Origin: Blastomussa wellsi | Lineage: Eukaryota; Cnidaria; Anthozoa; Scleractinia; Plerogyridae | Length of the DNA stretch: 64,000 bases | Assembly (NCBI GenBank): GCA_947652115.1 | Contig: OX393562.1 | Location: forward strand, 7,633,747-7,697,746 | Reading direction: 5' to 3' | Shown here: positions 39,613-53,003 of the stretch, in pieces | Layout of the letters: each line of letters begins with the position of its first letter | Position numbering within the stretch: position 1 is the first letter of the stretch | Notes under the pieces: generated by a model | Told to the model about the DNA's origin: nothing | What the model saw: only the letters and a program-made list of their open reading frames with translations | The model's database searches: none | Made by a program: the position numbers and the translations under genes

Positions 39613-40255
39613 AGTTGGAAAGTGGTGGTTTAAAATTAAATTTTATTTCTTCGTTACTTTTGTAGACAAAGAGAAATTTGCATTACAATCCTTTATTCTG
39701 TTATTTAATAATTCTTTATCCCTGCATGAAAACATGCAGAATATTTAATTCCATTGACTCCCTTGCCGAATAAAAAGAAGTGTTTGCATTTCTATCCTTC
39801 TCGATCATTTTCTCGAATACACTAGTGCAACCACAAATTATCAACCTATATTTTGCTTCATTTTTCTACGTTATCTTCTGTTTATTTGTTTCGTCCGTTC
39901 TTCGTCAATTTTTCGCGTTTCCTGTTTCCTGTGTACTGCTATGTCGTTGACGTCCATAAATCTGTTCAAGCTGTTCTACATTATCTCAGATCATGACCGT
40001 GCATACAGTGGTGCAAGGAACAAAATCTGCTCGCGTCCTCAATAAAGTGTCCACGAGAAGCCTGTAATAATACCATTTCGTAGAGAGCAGGGATAAAGAT
40101 ACTCTCTTACCCACCATTCGCGCTCAAATATTGCCTGGAACACGCGTGATGAGCGACACGTGAAAAGCTTACGATTGCCTCAATGACAAGGGCTATAGTC
40201 ACCTAAACTTCCTTGTTTTAGTTTGTTTTTAATTCAGACATATGATCATTTTCAG

Positions 40256-40294
40256 CACCTACCACCCTGCCACCAACCACCACACCACAGCCAG
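40256..40294 (+). CDS. D8C/ZP gene: Thr/Pro linker exon A
   Basis: The 39-base exon lies between TTTTCAG and GTAACT, phase 1-1. With the split codon it encodes APTTLPPTTTPQP, a mucin-like linker likely to be O-glycosylated. It keeps frame from D8C 2 (ending G) into the next D8C (starting AT), giving an aspartate at the joint. Confidence 0.8.
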
Positions 40295-40943
40295 GTAACT
40301 AAAATATTTAGCAAAGTGTATGAAATAGCATTGACTAGAATTCATAATCTTTTAAATGTCTTGATTCAATGATGACAATGATACTGGAATGATGTCAAGT
40401 CCAATTTGTAATTACAAACACCATAAGACACTTACCAATTCAATGGGAGAAAATCGTCAATGATTTTGTTTAATTAAAGTTTCAAACACAAAACTAAATA
40501 ATTCAGAATCAAAAGTAACTGAGGAGAACGTGCTGCCTTTGCAAAGACGTCTGCAAATGGTTAGATGTTCAAGTCTTCTCGGACAAGAACGATAAGCCGT
40601 AGGTCCCGTCTCCTGTATCTTCAGTGTTACATTGCTAGAAGGGGACGTTAATGAACCCACAAACTTCTCGAAAAAGTGTAGGGCGCGGAGTTCCCGGTGT
40701 TGTGGTCTGGCCCCAATTCATGTTCTATGTGTGATGGGTTGGTGCTTTAATAAGACATGCACAGCCTGTTCGCGTCTTTCGCCCTTGGACTGATTTGTCC
40801 AGAAAATGCTTAAAGCTAAAGTTAACAGAAAAGAAAAGATGAGCAATTTTCTTGCGCCCTACAACGATAATACAGATATCCTGCAATAAGAAATTGTGCT
40901 TTTGTTGTGGCGGTGACTAATTGATGTGGTTTTCCTTTAATAG

Positions 40944-41315
40944 ATGTCTGCTACGATTACAAAGTCCTAAATTCAGCAGACCGCGCTCAAGGAAACCAAC
41001 TGCAGAACAATGTAAGATGTGATCAACGGGACCTAGAACCTGGATGGTACCGATTCGAAGGGGCTGCTGGAGACCGGATACCAGACAAATGTGTTGACGT
41101 TAGGCGTTGCGGTACGCATGCTCCAGGTTGGCTTGATGGGAATCACCCGACAGTCGCCGAGGGTATGGTAACTCGTAAAGTCTGTTATCACTGGTCAAAC
41201 AACTGCTGTAACTGGAATAACAATATCAAAGTGAAGAACTGTGGTGCATATTTCGTGTACGAGTTACAGAAGACACCTGTTTGCTCTCTTCGTTACTGTG
41301 GTAACGCCGGTGGTG
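40944..41315 (+). CDS. D8C/ZP gene: D8C exon A of the array
   Basis: The exon lies between CTTTAATAG and GTAAGT, phase 1-1, 124 codons. Encoded hallmarks are DVCYDYKVLN, GWYRFEGAAGDRIPDKC, RCGTHAPGWLDGNHP, KVCYHWSNNCCNWNNN, NCGAYFVYEL and VCSLRYCGNAGGG, with ten cysteines including the D8C set. It uses GTC (Val) and TGT (Cys) at the two synonymous positions that separate the array into two subtypes. The Gly-rich end joins the following linker. Confidence 0.92.
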
Positions 41316-41777
41316 GTAAGTAGCCATGATGGATTCGTTTAGTGTTTCAGTCGAGAAGCAACTCTCTGGTGACGGTTAGGTTATGTTTTAGTTAACAGCT
41401 TAGAAGATTAGTAACGGCTTAACGAGAAAGTAAATATCCAACGTTTACACCTTATTCCAAAATGACTCTCATCTTAATATTCTTTTGTTGGCATTCAAAT
41501 TAGCCCTTCTTGCCTCGTTTTTAAGCTCAAACATCAAAAGAATATTTTACCTTGAACGAGGCAACAAGGGCCAATTCGTATGTACATAAATTAGGCCTTT
41601 AACCCTGCCACCAACCACCACACCACAGCCAGGTAACTAAAATATTTAACAAAGTGTATAAAATGGCACTAAGTAGAATTAATCTAGTAATCTTTTGTCT
41701 GAAAAGAAAGAAAACATATGAGACATGTTTGTCATGTATGCATGTCTCGACCAATCTTGTTAGTATCCGGCACGTGT

Positions 41778-42044
41778 CATCATCATCATCATTTTGTCCT
41801 TTTCCCATTAAGGGAAATGGGGCCTTAAATGTGGAAGCGTAGGGTGCTATTGCGAATACCTCCATCGCATCGCCCTTGTGGCTGATCTGGTGATATCCGT
41901 AACAGCTCTGGTTCGGTACCCTTCTAGGACGCCAATGCCAACCCAGCTTTCCATATTCAGTCACTCCCGATGCCTCGCGCACGGTCGAGAGACACTTTCA
42001 TAAACCTCCACTGGAGTGTTTCGGTATAAACGTATCCTCGTTTC
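41778..42044 (-). mobile_element. Retroposed insertion with (ATG)n tail and 13-base target duplication
   Basis: The insert is flanked by ATCCGGCACGTGT on both sides (41765-41777 and 42045-42057). Read on the minus strand it ends in GATGATGATGATG, a tail typical of some non-LTR retroposons. The other Y units have the empty site. A related 3' end lies near 35,645-35,700 (TCCTTTTCCCTGCAAGGGAA). Confidence 0.85.
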
Positions 42045-42369
42045 ATCCGGCACGTGTAACAGCCCCAAACTTACTTTTCCTTACCACCTTTCGATTCCGT
42101 CACTTAAGCATGAAGCTTTTTAAATCTTTTTACCCGTAACTATTTGCCAGCTGAAACAGAGTGACACGCACTGCCTCAATAAAATTCTCTTTACAGTATT
42201 TACAACTTACCACCTCACTTCCTGCTGCTAAGTCAGAGAAAGTCATGATAGCTTGCTTCAAATTGGAAAACAGTCCCAGACTATCATCTACGCAAATTAG
42301 GAGGCCTAAATTTCTTATTAAGGCGTACCTACGATCCAGCGCACCTTGAAACTTTGCCCTTTTTTACCA

Positions 42370-42810
42370 AAATATTTCAATGCACTTCAACGAATTGAAA
42401 TGCCTTTATAACTTTGATCAAGCGCAGGATTTAAAGAGATACTTGTAGAAGTAAAACCACTGTTTGTAAGGGAATGGTTTAACAAGGGCATCCTATCCAT
42501 CCAGGACCTTCTCGTACGCGGAATTTATAAACAAATATGCGTGCAAATCAATTTTTTTTTCAATATTACCAGGTCACGAGTGCCATTCCAAAAAAATTAT
42601 TCAAAAAAGCAAAAACCATTGATCCAATCAGGGAAGCAGCATATTCCGCTGCAAACTTTAGCTTTCAATTAAATGAATCCACACAACTTGATTAAGGCCA
42701 AAACTTTTGATTTTTACAAACTATTAAATGCAAAGACCCACACAGCCGAACATACCGGTCCTCGAAGATGGAACGAAAGTCTATCTGGGGGAAAAGCATT
42801 TACCTCTCTT
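42370..42810 (+). mobile_element. L1-like LINE ORF2 C-terminal fragment in Y1 (broken)
   Basis: The same fragment as in Y3, but with a deletion removing the LDEAGHILSYA part and with frame breaks. Readable pieces include EWFNKGILSIQDLL and KTHTAEHTGPRRWNESLS. It is too short to be active. Confidence 0.65.
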
Positions 42811-44174
42811 AAAAATATATGCAAAGAAACTAAGTTAAAGGGCTGTTCCAGCCCAGTTAGATGAAATTGGTCGAAATTCGTACTGGTAATTGTAAATTAA
42901 AGTAGAAGAAATGGAATCAATGATGATTTATCGACGCATTCTTGAATCGATCCAGTTCGTAGTTTGTGGATTTCTAGACCATCGGCTATTATTGGTGTAA
43001 GCTGTTAATACCCTAACTAATTCTCTATCAGTTACCGAAGGTAAATTCGCATTCCTTAAGACAATGCACCATTTCCTGGCTTAAAAACATCCTAATTGGG
43101 CTCGGCTCCTACTTTCTTATGACCCGTACGGGCCGCACGCTTTTTCCTTGGAAAACCATATGAAAAAAAGTCCCGTATGAGGGCAGTACGCCTTCATCTA
43201 GCAAAGTCGGAAGAAGCCGTTCGGCCCCGTGACTGCCGTGAGATGCAGTTTGAGCCATGATTCTGCAATGCTGAATTCAAAATGTCACACTAAAGATCAC
43301 TTCACTATGTAGAAACCAACTAAAAAAAGTACAATTTTCAAACTCCACAAATCATGAAGAAGTCGTGCATTAGTTTTTAATTTGTTGGAGGGCAACACAT
43401 AAAATAATAACACTCGTCATTCCAATCTCGACGGCAGCCGAAAGTGAGAATTCAACTTAATACAACATCTTCGAATTCAAGAACTAAGGAGCAACGTAAC
43501 AGCAGACACCTAAATTCCTCCTTTGTGAAGAAAACCACTTGAAGCTGTACAGAAACTATACGATCACATCCGAAGTTGTGTCACATTTTCAACGATTTAG
43601 TCAAATTTAGAGCGGATATTGTTGTCTTGGCATTCACAATTCCTGTTAAAATTATCATTAAACCAACTATGAATTTTGGCTCTGTCGAAGAAACGTCGAT
43701 AAGTGCTGTTTAATTCAGATTTCGCTGAGAAGAGCTCGTTTATCAGACGCGTCGTGGAAATCCTTTTTCGTAATCCTTGAAACACTTTCTTTTTCAAGTT
43801 CTGCTAACTGCAATGATGTACGAGGTGACTGGATTGAAATCCCCCTGGAAACTAAGCAGAAAAACTTGAAGATTTGGTTGTAGTTTTCATTGAGGTTTGA
43901 ATAATTTGCACATACTCTGAAGCTCGCATGCACTTCCCGATGCACGGCCCGACCTTACTCAGTCAATAAGTAAATAATAGGGACCGACGTAACAAAAATA
44001 TTTTATCCAGAGTAACGCGGTTAGCGAATTTCCTTGCTTTCTAATCAACGCTAACAGTCATGTGCAAAGAACTTTGACTAATTTCAGTGGTGTTTGGTAT
44101 AATAACGACGATAAAATAGCTGTGAGTAACCTTGTTTTAGTTTGACTTTAATTCAGACTTATGATCATTTTCAG

Positions 44175-44213
44175 CACCTACCACCCTGCCACCAACCACC
44201 ACACCACAGCCAG
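44175..44213 (+). CDS. D8C/ZP gene: Thr/Pro linker exon B
   Basis: The same 39-base sequence and splice sites as linker A, 686 bases ahead of its D8C exon. Confidence 0.8.
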
Positions 44214-44860
44214 GTAACTAAAATATTTAGCAGTGTATGAAATAGCATTGACTAGAATTCATAATCTTTTAAATGTCTTGATTCAATGATGACAATGATA
44301 CTGGAATTATGTCAAGTCCAATTTGTAATTACAAACACCATAAGACACTTGCCAATTCAATGGGAGAAAATCGTCAATGATTTTGTTTAATTAAACTTTC
44401 CAACGCAAAACTAAATAATTCAGAATCAAAAGTAACTGAGGAGAACGTGCTGCCTTTGCAAAGACGTCTGCAAATGGTTAGATGTTCAAGTCTTCTCGGA
44501 CAAGGACGATAAGCCGTAGGTCCCGTCTCCTGTATCTTCAGTGTTACATTGCTAGAAGGGGACGTTAATGAACCCACAAACTTCTCGAAAAAGTGTAGGG
44601 CGCGGAGTTCCCGGTGTTGTGGTCTGGCCCCAATTCATGTTCTATGTGTGATGGGTTGGTGCTTTAATAAGACATGCACAGCCTGTTCGCGTCTTTCGCC
44701 CTTGGACTGATTTGTCCAGAAAATGCTTAAAGTTAAAGTTAACAGAAAAGAAAAGATGAGCAATTTTGTTGCGCCCTACAACGATAATACAGATATCCTG
44801 CAATAAGAAATTGTGCTTTTGTTGTGGCTGTGACTAATTGATGTGGTTTTCCTTTAATAG

Positions 44861-45232
44861 ATGTCTGCTACGATTACAAAGTCCTAAATTCAGCAGACCG
44901 CGCTCAAGGAAACCAACTGCAGAACAATGTAAGATGTGATCAACGGGACCTAGAACCTGGATGGTACCGATTCGAAGGGGCTGCTGGAGACCGGATACCA
45001 GACAAATGTGTTGACGTTAGGCGTTGCGGTACGCATGCTCCAGGTTGGCTTGATGGGAATCACCCGACAGTCGCCGAGGGTATGGTAACTCGTAAAGTAT
45101 GTTATCACTGGTCAAACAACTGCTGCAACTGGAATAACAATATCAAAGTGAAGAACTGTGGTGCATATTTCGTGTACGAGTTACAGAAGACACCTGTTTG
45201 CTCTCTTCGTTACTGTGGTAACGCCGGTGGTG
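44861..45232 (+). CDS. D8C/ZP gene: D8C exon B of the array
   Basis: Encodes the same 124 residues as exon A. It differs by synonymous changes only at the sites compared: GTA for GTC before CYHW and TGC for TGT in NNCC. It shares these with exon C alone, so B and C are sister copies. Confidence 0.92.
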
Positions 45233-45830
45233 GTAAGTAGCCATGATGGATTCGTTTAGTGTTTCAGTCGAGAAGCAACTCTCAGGTGACGGTTAGATTA
45301 TGTTTTAGTTAACAGCGTAGAAGATTAGTAACGGCTTAACGAGAAAGTAAATATCCAACGTTTACACCTTATTCCTAAATGGCTGCCATCTTAATATTCT
45401 TTTGTTGGCATTCAAATTAGCCCTTCTTGCCTCGTTTTTAAGCTCAAACATCAAAAGAATATTTTACCTTGAACGAGGCAACAAGGGCCAATTCGTATGT
45501 ACATAAATTAGCTGCCATTTTGCAATAAGGTGTATTGGCCTTTTATTTATTTGCAACTAACAAGAAAAATCAAACAAGAAATTGCGCCAATCAGTAGACT
45601 TTAAAAAAGACTTTTTATAGGCAAGACGTAATAAAAATAATTTGTCTAGATTAACGCGGTTTCCGATTTTCGTCGAATTCCTTGCTATTCAATAAACGCC
45701 AACATTCACTCTGCTAAGAACCTCTACCGGCTAACGTTCAATGGTGTTTGGTATAATAACGACGATAAAATTAAGTTGTACGCAACCTTGTTTTAGTTTG
45801 ACTTTAATTCAGACTTATGATCATTTTCAG

Positions 45831-45869
45831 CACCTACCACCCTGCCACCAACCACCACACCACAGCCAG
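45831..45869 (+). CDS. D8C/ZP gene: Thr/Pro linker exon C
   Basis: Identical linker exon with intact TTTTCAG acceptor and GTAACT donor, 1656 bases after linker B. Confidence 0.8.
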
Positions 45870-46518
45870 GTAACTAAAATATTTAACAAAGTGTATGAAA
45901 TAGCATTGACTAGAATTCATAATCTTTTAAATGTCTTGATCCAATGATGACAATGATACTGGAATTATGTCAAGTCCAATTTGTAATTACAAACACCATA
46001 AGACACTTACCAATTCAATTGGATAAAATCGTCAATGGTTTTGTTTAATTAAACTTTCCAACGCAAAACTAAATAATTCAGAATCAAAAGTAACTGAGGA
46101 GAACGTGCTGCCTTTGCAAAGACGTCTGCAAATGGTTAGATGTTCAAGTCTTCTCGGACAAGGACGATAAGCCGTAGGTCCCGTCTCCTGTATCTTCAGT
46201 GTTACATTGCTAGAAGGGGACGTTAATGAACCCACAAACTTCTCGAAAAAGTGTAGGGCGCGGAGTTCCCGGTGTTGTGGTCTGGCCCCAATTCATGTTC
46301 TATGTGTGATGGGTTGGTGCTTTAATAAGACATGCACAGCCTGTTCGCGTCTTTCGCCCTTGGACTGATTTGTCCAGAAAATGCTTAAAGTTAAAGTTAA
46401 CAGAAAAGAAAAGATGAGCAATTTTGTTGCGCCCTACAACGATAATACAGATATCCTGCAATAAGAAATTGTGCTTTTGTTGTGGCTGTGACTAATTGAT
46501 GTGGTTTTCCTTTAATAG

Positions 46519-46890
46519 ATGTCTGCTACGATTACAAAGTCCTAAATTCAGCAGACCGCGCTCAAGGAAACCAACTGCAGAACAATGTAAGATGTGATCA
46601 ACGGGACCTAGAACCTGGATGGTACCGATTCGAAGGGGCTGCTGGAGACCGGATACCAGACAAATGTGTTGACGTTAGGCGTTGCGGTACGCATGCTCCA
46701 GGTTGGCTTGATGGGAATCACCCGACAGTCGCCGAGGGTATGGTAACTCGTAAAGTATGTTATCACTGGTCAAACAACTGCTGCAACTGGAATAACAATA
46801 TCAAAGTGAAGAACTGTGGTGCATATTTCGTGTACGAGTTACAGAAGACACCTGTTTGCTCTCTTCGTTACTGTGGTAACGCCGGTGGTG
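46519..46890 (+). CDS. D8C/ZP gene: D8C exon C of the array
   Basis: Carries the B-type synonymous markers (GTA, TGC) and the same protein sequence. The flanking introns match those of unit B almost base for base. Confidence 0.92.
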
Positions 46891-47488
46891 GTAAGTAGCC
46901 ATGATGGATTCGTTTAGTGTTTCAGTCGAGAAGCAACTCTCAGGTGACGGTTAGATTATGTTTTAGTTAACAGCGTAGAAGATTAGTAACGGCTTAACGA
47001 GAAAGTAAATATCCAACGTTTACACCTTATTCCTAAATGGCTGCCATCTTAATATTCTTTTGTTGGCATTCAAATTAGCCCTTCTTGCCTCGTTTTTAAG
47101 CTCAAACATCAAAAGAATATTTTACCTTGAACGAGGCAACAAGGGCCAATTCGTATGTACATAAATTAGCTGCCATTTTGCAATAAGGTGTATTGGCCTT
47201 TTATTTATTTGCAACTAACAAGAAAAATCAAACAAGAAATTGCGCCAATCAGTAGACTTTAAAAAAGACTTTTTATAGGCAAGACGTAATAAAAATAATT
47301 TGTCTAGATTAACGCGGTTTCCGATTTTCGTCGAATTCCTTGCTATTCAATAAACGCCAACATTCACTCTGCTAAGAACCTCTACCGGCTAACGTTCAAT
47401 GGTGTTTGGTATAATAACGACGATAAAATTAAGTTGTACGCAACCTTGTTTTAGTTTGACTTTAATTCAGACTTATGATCATTTTCAG

Positions 47489-47527
47489 CACCTACCACCC
47501 TGCCACCAACCACCACACCACAGCCAG
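47489..47527 (+). CDS. D8C/ZP gene: Thr/Pro linker exon D
   Basis: Identical linker exon. Its upstream intron matches unit C, but its D8C exon has A-type markers, so unit D looks like a recombinant of the two subtypes. Confidence 0.8.
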
Positions 47528-48176
47528 GTAACTAAAATATTTAACAAAGTGTATGAAATAGCATTGACTAGAATTCATAATCTTTTAAATGTCTTGATCC
47601 AATGATGACAATGATACTGGAATTATGTCAAGTCCAATTTGTAATTACAAACACCATAAGACACTTACCAATTCAATTGGATAAAATCGTCAATGGTTTT
47701 GTTTAATTAAACTTTCCAACGCAAAACTAAATAATTCAGAATCAAAAGTAACTGAGGAGAACGTGCTGCCTTTGCAAAGACGTCTGCAAATGGTTAGATG
47801 TTCAAGTCTTCTCGGACAAGGACGATAAGCCGTAGGTCCCGTCTCCTGTATCTTCAGTGTTACATTGCTAGAAGGGGACGTTAATGAACCCACAAACTTC
47901 TCGAAAAAGTGTAGGGCGCGGAGTTCCCGGTGTTGTGGTCTGGCCCCAATTCATGTTCTATGTGTGATGGGTTGGTGCTTTAATAAGACATGCACAGCCT
48001 GTTCGCGTCTTTCGCCCTTGGACTGATTTGTCCAGAAAATGCTTAAAGTTAAAGTTAACAGAAAAGAAAAGATGAGCAATTTTGTTGCGCCCTACAACGA
48101 TAATACAGATATCCTGCAATAAGAAATTGTGCTTTTGTTGTGGCTGTGACTAATTGATGTGGTTTTCCTTTAATAG

Positions 48177-48548
48177 ATGTCTGCTACGATTACAAAGTCC
48201 TAAATTCAGCAGACCGCGCTCAAGGAAACCAACTGCAGAACAATGTAAGATGTGATCAACGGGACCTAGAACCTGGATGGTACCGATTCGAAGGGGCTGC
48301 TGGAGACCGGATACCAGACAAATGTGTTGACGTTAGGCGTTGCGGTACGCATGCTCCAGGTTGGCTTGATGGGAATCACCCGACAGTCGCCGAGGGTATG
48401 GTAACTCGTAAAGTCTGTTATCACTGGTCAAACAACTGCTGTAACTGGAATAACAATATCAAAGTGAAGAACTGTGGTGCATATTTCGTGTACGAGTTAC
48501 AGAAGACACCTGTTTGCTCTCTTCGTTACTGTGGTAACGCCGGTGGTG
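48177..48548 (+). CDS. D8C/ZP gene: D8C exon D of the array
   Basis: Same protein as exon A, with the A-type synonymous markers (GTC, TGT). The 3' intron also matches A (CCAAAATGACTCTCATC) and leads into Y2 through the same deletion junction that joins A to Y1. Confidence 0.92.
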
Positions 48549-48835
48549 GTAAGTAGCCATGATGGATTCGTTTAGTGTTTCAGTCGAGAAGTAACTCTCA
48601 GGTGACGGTTAGATTATGTTTTAGTTAACAGCTTAGAAGATTAGTAACGGCTTAACGAGAAAGTAAATATCCAACGTTTACACCTTATTCCAAAATGACT
48701 CTCATCTTAATATTCTTTTGTTGGCATTCAAATTAGCCCTTCTTGCCTCGTTTTTAAGCTCAAACATCAAAAGAATATTTTACCTTGAACGAGGCAACAA
48801 GGGCCAATTCGTATGTACATAAATTAGGCCTTTAA

Positions 48836-51368
48836 CCCTGCCACCAACCACCACACCACAGCCAGGTAACTAAAATATTTAACAAAGTGTATAAAATGGC
48901 ACTAAGTAGAATTAATCTAGTAATCTTTTGTATGTATTGGTTGAACAAATGGAACGTTTTACGCAGTTCAACGCACAGTTACAAGAGACTCTGATCCAGT
49001 TGCGACATTGTTGTGAGGAACAGGCAGTGAAAGTTCTAATCTCCTTATCTATTTTTCACCTCATTTTTATCCTTCCTCGATGGGTTTTCACCTGAGTAGT
49101 GAGGCTTATATCCCATCAGCCTCGTGTGTCTGAAAAGAAAGAAAACATATGAGACATGTTTGTCATGTATGCATGTCTCGACCAATCTTGTTAGTATCCG
49201 GCACGTGTAACAGCCCTAAACTTATTTTTACTTACCACCTTTCGATTCTGTCACTTAAGCATGAAGCTTTTTAAATCTTTTTACCCGTAACTATTTGCCA
49301 GCTGAAACAGAGTGACACGCACTGCCTCAATAAAATTCTCTTTACAGTATTTACAACTTACCACCTCACTTCCTGCTGCTAAGTCAGAGAAAGTCATGAT
49401 AGCTTGCTTCAAATTGGAAAACAGTCCCAGACTATCATCTACGCAAATTAGGAGGCCTAAATTTCTTATTAAGGCGTACCTACGATCCAGCGCACCTTAA
49501 AACTTTGCCCTTTTTTTACCAAAATATTTCAATGCACTTCAACGAATTGAAATGCCTTTATAACTTTGATCAAGCGCAGGATTTAAAGAGATACTTGTAG
49601 AAGTAAAACCACTGTTTGTAAGGGAATGGTTTAACAAGGGCATCCTATCCATCCAGGACCTTCTCGATGAGGCTGGCCATATATTGTCGTACGCGGATTT
49701 TATCAACAAATATGCGTGCAAATCAATTTTTTTTTCAATATTACCAGGTCACGAGTGCCATTCCAAAAAAATTATTCAAAAAAGCAAAAACCATTGATCC
49801 AATCAGGGAAGCAGCATATTCCGCTGCAAACTTTAGCTTTCAATTAAATGAATCCACACAACTTGATTTAATTAAGGCCAAAACTTTTGATTTTTACAAA
49901 CTATTAAATGCAAAGACCCACACAGCCGAACATACCGCTCCTCGAAGATGGAACGAAAGTCTATCTATGAATAGCATTTACCTCTCTTAAAAATGGGGGA
50001 AAAGCATTTACCTCTCTCAAAAATATATGCAAAGAAACTAAGTTAAAGTTCCAGCCCAATTAGATGAAATTGGTCGAAATTCGTACTGGTAATTGTAAAT
50101 TAAAGTAGAAGAAATGGAATCAATGATGATTTATCGACGCATTCTTGAATCGTTCGTAGTTTGTGGATTTCTAGACCATCGACTATTATTGGTGTAAGTT
50201 GTTAATACCCTAACTAATTCTCTATTAGTTACCGAACGTATTTTCGCATTCCTTAAGACAATGCACCATGACTTGGCTTAAAAACAGCCTAATTGGGCTC
50301 GGCTCCTACTTTCTTATGACCCGTACGGGCCGCACGCTTTTTCCTTGGAAAACCATATGAAAAAAATCCCGTATGAGGGCAGTACGCCTTCACCTAGCAG
50401 GGTCGGAAAAAGCCGTACGGCCCCGTGACTGCCGTGAGATGCAATTTGAGCCATGATTCTGCAATGCTGAATTCAAAATGTGATACTAAAGATCACTTCA
50501 CTATGTAGAAACCATAAAAAAAAGAACAATTTTCAAACTCCACAAATCATGAAGAAGTCGTGCATTAGTTTTTAATTTGTTGGAGGGCAACACATAAAAT
50601 AATAACAGTCGTCATTCCAATCTCGACGGCAGCCGAAAGTGAGAATTCAACTTAATACAACATCTTCGAATTCAATAACTAAGGAGCAACGTAACAGCAG
50701 ACAACTAAATTCCTCCTTTGTGAAGAAAACCACTTGAAGATGTACAGAAACTATACGATCACATCCCAAGTTGTCTCACATTTTCAACGATTTAGTCAAA
50801 TTTAGAGCGGACATTGTTGTCTTGGCATTCAAAATTCCTGTTAAAATTAGAATTTACCCAAGTATGAATTTTGGCTCTGTCGAAGAAACGTCGATAAGTG
50901 CTGTTTAATTCAGATTTCGCTGAGAAGAGCTCGTTTATCAGACGCGTCGTGGAAATCCTTTTTCGTAGTCCTTGAAACACTTTCTCTTTTAAGTTCTGCT
51001 CACTGCAATGATGTACGAGGTGACTTGATTGAAATCCCCTGGAAACTAAGCAGAAAAACTTGAAGATTTGGTTGTAGTTTTCATTGAGGTTTGAATATTT
51101 TGCACATACTCTGAAGCTCGCATGCACTTCCCGATGCACGGCCCGACCTTACTCAGTCAACAAGTAAATAATAGGGACCGACGTAACAAAAATATTTTAT
51201 CCAGAGTAACGCGGTTAGCGAATTTCCTTGCTTTGTAATCAACGCTAACAGTCATGTGCAAAGAACTTTGACTGATTTCAGTGGTGTTTGGTATAATAAC
51301 GACGATAAAATAGGTATGAGTAACCTTGTTTTAGTTTGACTTTAATTCAGACTTATGATCATTTTCAG
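48836..51368. repeat. Spacer unit Y2
   Basis: It starts with the same acceptor-less linker remnant (48836-48865) as Y1, keeps the roughly 210-base block missing from Y1, and carries the L1-like fragment at 49,530-49,990. A minus-strand frame at 50792-51139 is open here but broken in the other copies, so it is not taken as a gene. The rest is non-coding. Confidence 0.75.
49530..49990 (+). mobile_element. L1-like LINE ORF2 C-terminal fragment in Y2
   Basis: Pieces readable in more than one frame include LLDEAGHILSYADFINKYA-type sequence, then TSAIPKKLFKKAKTIDPI and KTFDFYKLLNAKTHTAEH. A run of extra T breaks the frame near 49,730. This matches Y3 with small indels. Confidence 0.65.
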
Positions 51369-51407
51369 CACCTACCACCCTGCCACCAACCACCACACCA
51401 CAGCCAG
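51369..51407 (+). CDS. D8C/ZP gene: Thr/Pro linker exon E
   Basis: Identical linker exon with intact splice sites, preceded by the end of Y2. Confidence 0.8.
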
Positions 51408-52049
51408 GTAACTAAAATATTTAGCAAAGTGTATGAAATAGCATTGACTAGAATTCATAATCTTATAAATGTCTTGATCCAATGATGACAATGATACTGG
51501 AATTATGTCAAGTCCAATTTGTAATTACAAACACCATAACACACTTACCAATTCAATGGGAGAAAATCGTCAATGATTTTGTTTAATTAAAGTTTCCAAC
51601 ACAAAACTAAATAATTCAGTATCAAAAGTAACTGAGGAGAACGTGCTTCCTTTGCAAAGACGTCTGCAAATGGTTAGATTTTCAAGTCTTCTCGGACAAG
51701 GACGATAAGCCGTAGGTCCCGTCTCCTGTATCTTCAGTGTACATTGCTAGAAGGGGACGTTAATGAACCCACAAACTTCTCGAAAAAGTGTAGGGCGCGG
51801 AGTTCCCGGTGTTGTGGTCTGGCCCCAATTCATGTTCTATGTGTGATGGGTTGGTGCTTTAATAAGACATGCACAGCCTGTTCGCGTCTTTCGCCCTTGG
51901 ACTGATTTGTCCAGAAAATGCTTAAAGTTAACAGAAAAGAAAAGATGAGCAATTTTGTTGCGCCCTACAACGATAATACAGATATCCTGCAATAAGAAAT
52001 TGTGCTTTTGTTGTGGCTGTGACTAATTGATGTGGTTTTCCTTTAATAG

Positions 52050-52421
52050 ATGTCTGCTACGATTACAAAGTCCTAAATTCAGCAGACCGCGCTCAAGGAA
52101 ACCAACTGCAGAACAATGTAAGATGTGATCAACGGGACCTAGAACCTGGATGGTACCGATTCGAAGGGGCTGCTGGAGACCGGATACCAGACAAATGTGT
52201 TGACGTTAGGCGTTGCGGTACGCATGCTCCAGGTTGGCTTGATGGGAATCACCCGACAGTCGCCGAGGGTATGGTAACTCGTAAAGTCTGTTATCACTGG
52301 TCAAACAACTGCTGTAACTGGAATAACAATATCAAAGTGAAGAACTGTGGTGCATATTTCGTGTACGAGTTACAGAAGACACCTGTTTGCTCTCTTCGTT
52401 ACTGTGGTAACGCCGGTGGTG
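52050..52421 (+). CDS. D8C/ZP gene: D8C exon E of the array
   Basis: Same protein as exon A with A-type markers. Its upstream intron has several private substitutions and small deletions (for example a missing AAAGTT near 51,925), so unit E is slightly older or less homogenised than B-D. Confidence 0.92.
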
Positions 52422-53003
52422 GTAAGTAGCCATGATGGATTCGTTTAGTGTTTCAGTCGAGAAGCAACTCTCAGGTGACGGTTAGGTTATCTTTTAGTTA
52501 ACAGCGTAGAAGATTAGTAACGGCTTCACGAGAAAGCAAATATCCAACGTTTACACCTTATTCCTAAATGGCTGCCATCTTAATATTCTTTTGTTGGCAT
52601 TCAAATTAGCCCTTCTTGCCTCGTTCTTAAGCTCAAACATCAAAAGAATATTTTACCTTGAACGAGGCAACAAGGGCCAATTCGTATGTACATAAATTAG
52701 CTGCCATTTTGCAATAAGGTGTATTGGCCTTTTATTTATTTGCAACTAACAAGAAAAATCAAACAAGAAATTGCGCCAATCAGTAGACTTTAAAAAAGAC
52801 TTTTTATAGGCAAGACGTAATAAAAATAATTTGTCTAGATTAACGCGGTTTCCGATTTTCGTCGAATTCCTTGCTATTCAATAAACGCCAACATTCACTC
52901 TGGCTAACGTTCAATGGTGTTTGGTATAATAACGACGATAAAATTAAGTTGTACGCAACCTTTTTTTAGTTTGACTTTAATTCAGACTTATGATCATTTT
53001 CAG

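Larger units (their letters stand above)
41603..44174. repeat. Spacer unit Y1
   Basis: It begins with a dead linker remnant (41603-41632) that has kept its donor but lost its CAG acceptor and first nine bases. It then carries an L1-like fragment (about 42,370-42,810) and non-coding sequence. It lacks about 210 bases after 41,699 that Y2-Y4 have, and uniquely holds an insertion at 41778-42044. Confidence 0.75.

Noticed and set aside
40457..40660. 67-residue minus-strand frame repeated in units A, B, C, D and F
   Set aside because: It is conserved only because the whole intron is freshly duplicated. It lies between linker and D8C exons, has no signal or domain, and is not intact in unit E.
50792..51139. 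115-residue minus-strand frame in Y2
   Set aside because: The same region in Y1 and Y3 is broken by indels and stops, so it shows no constraint.
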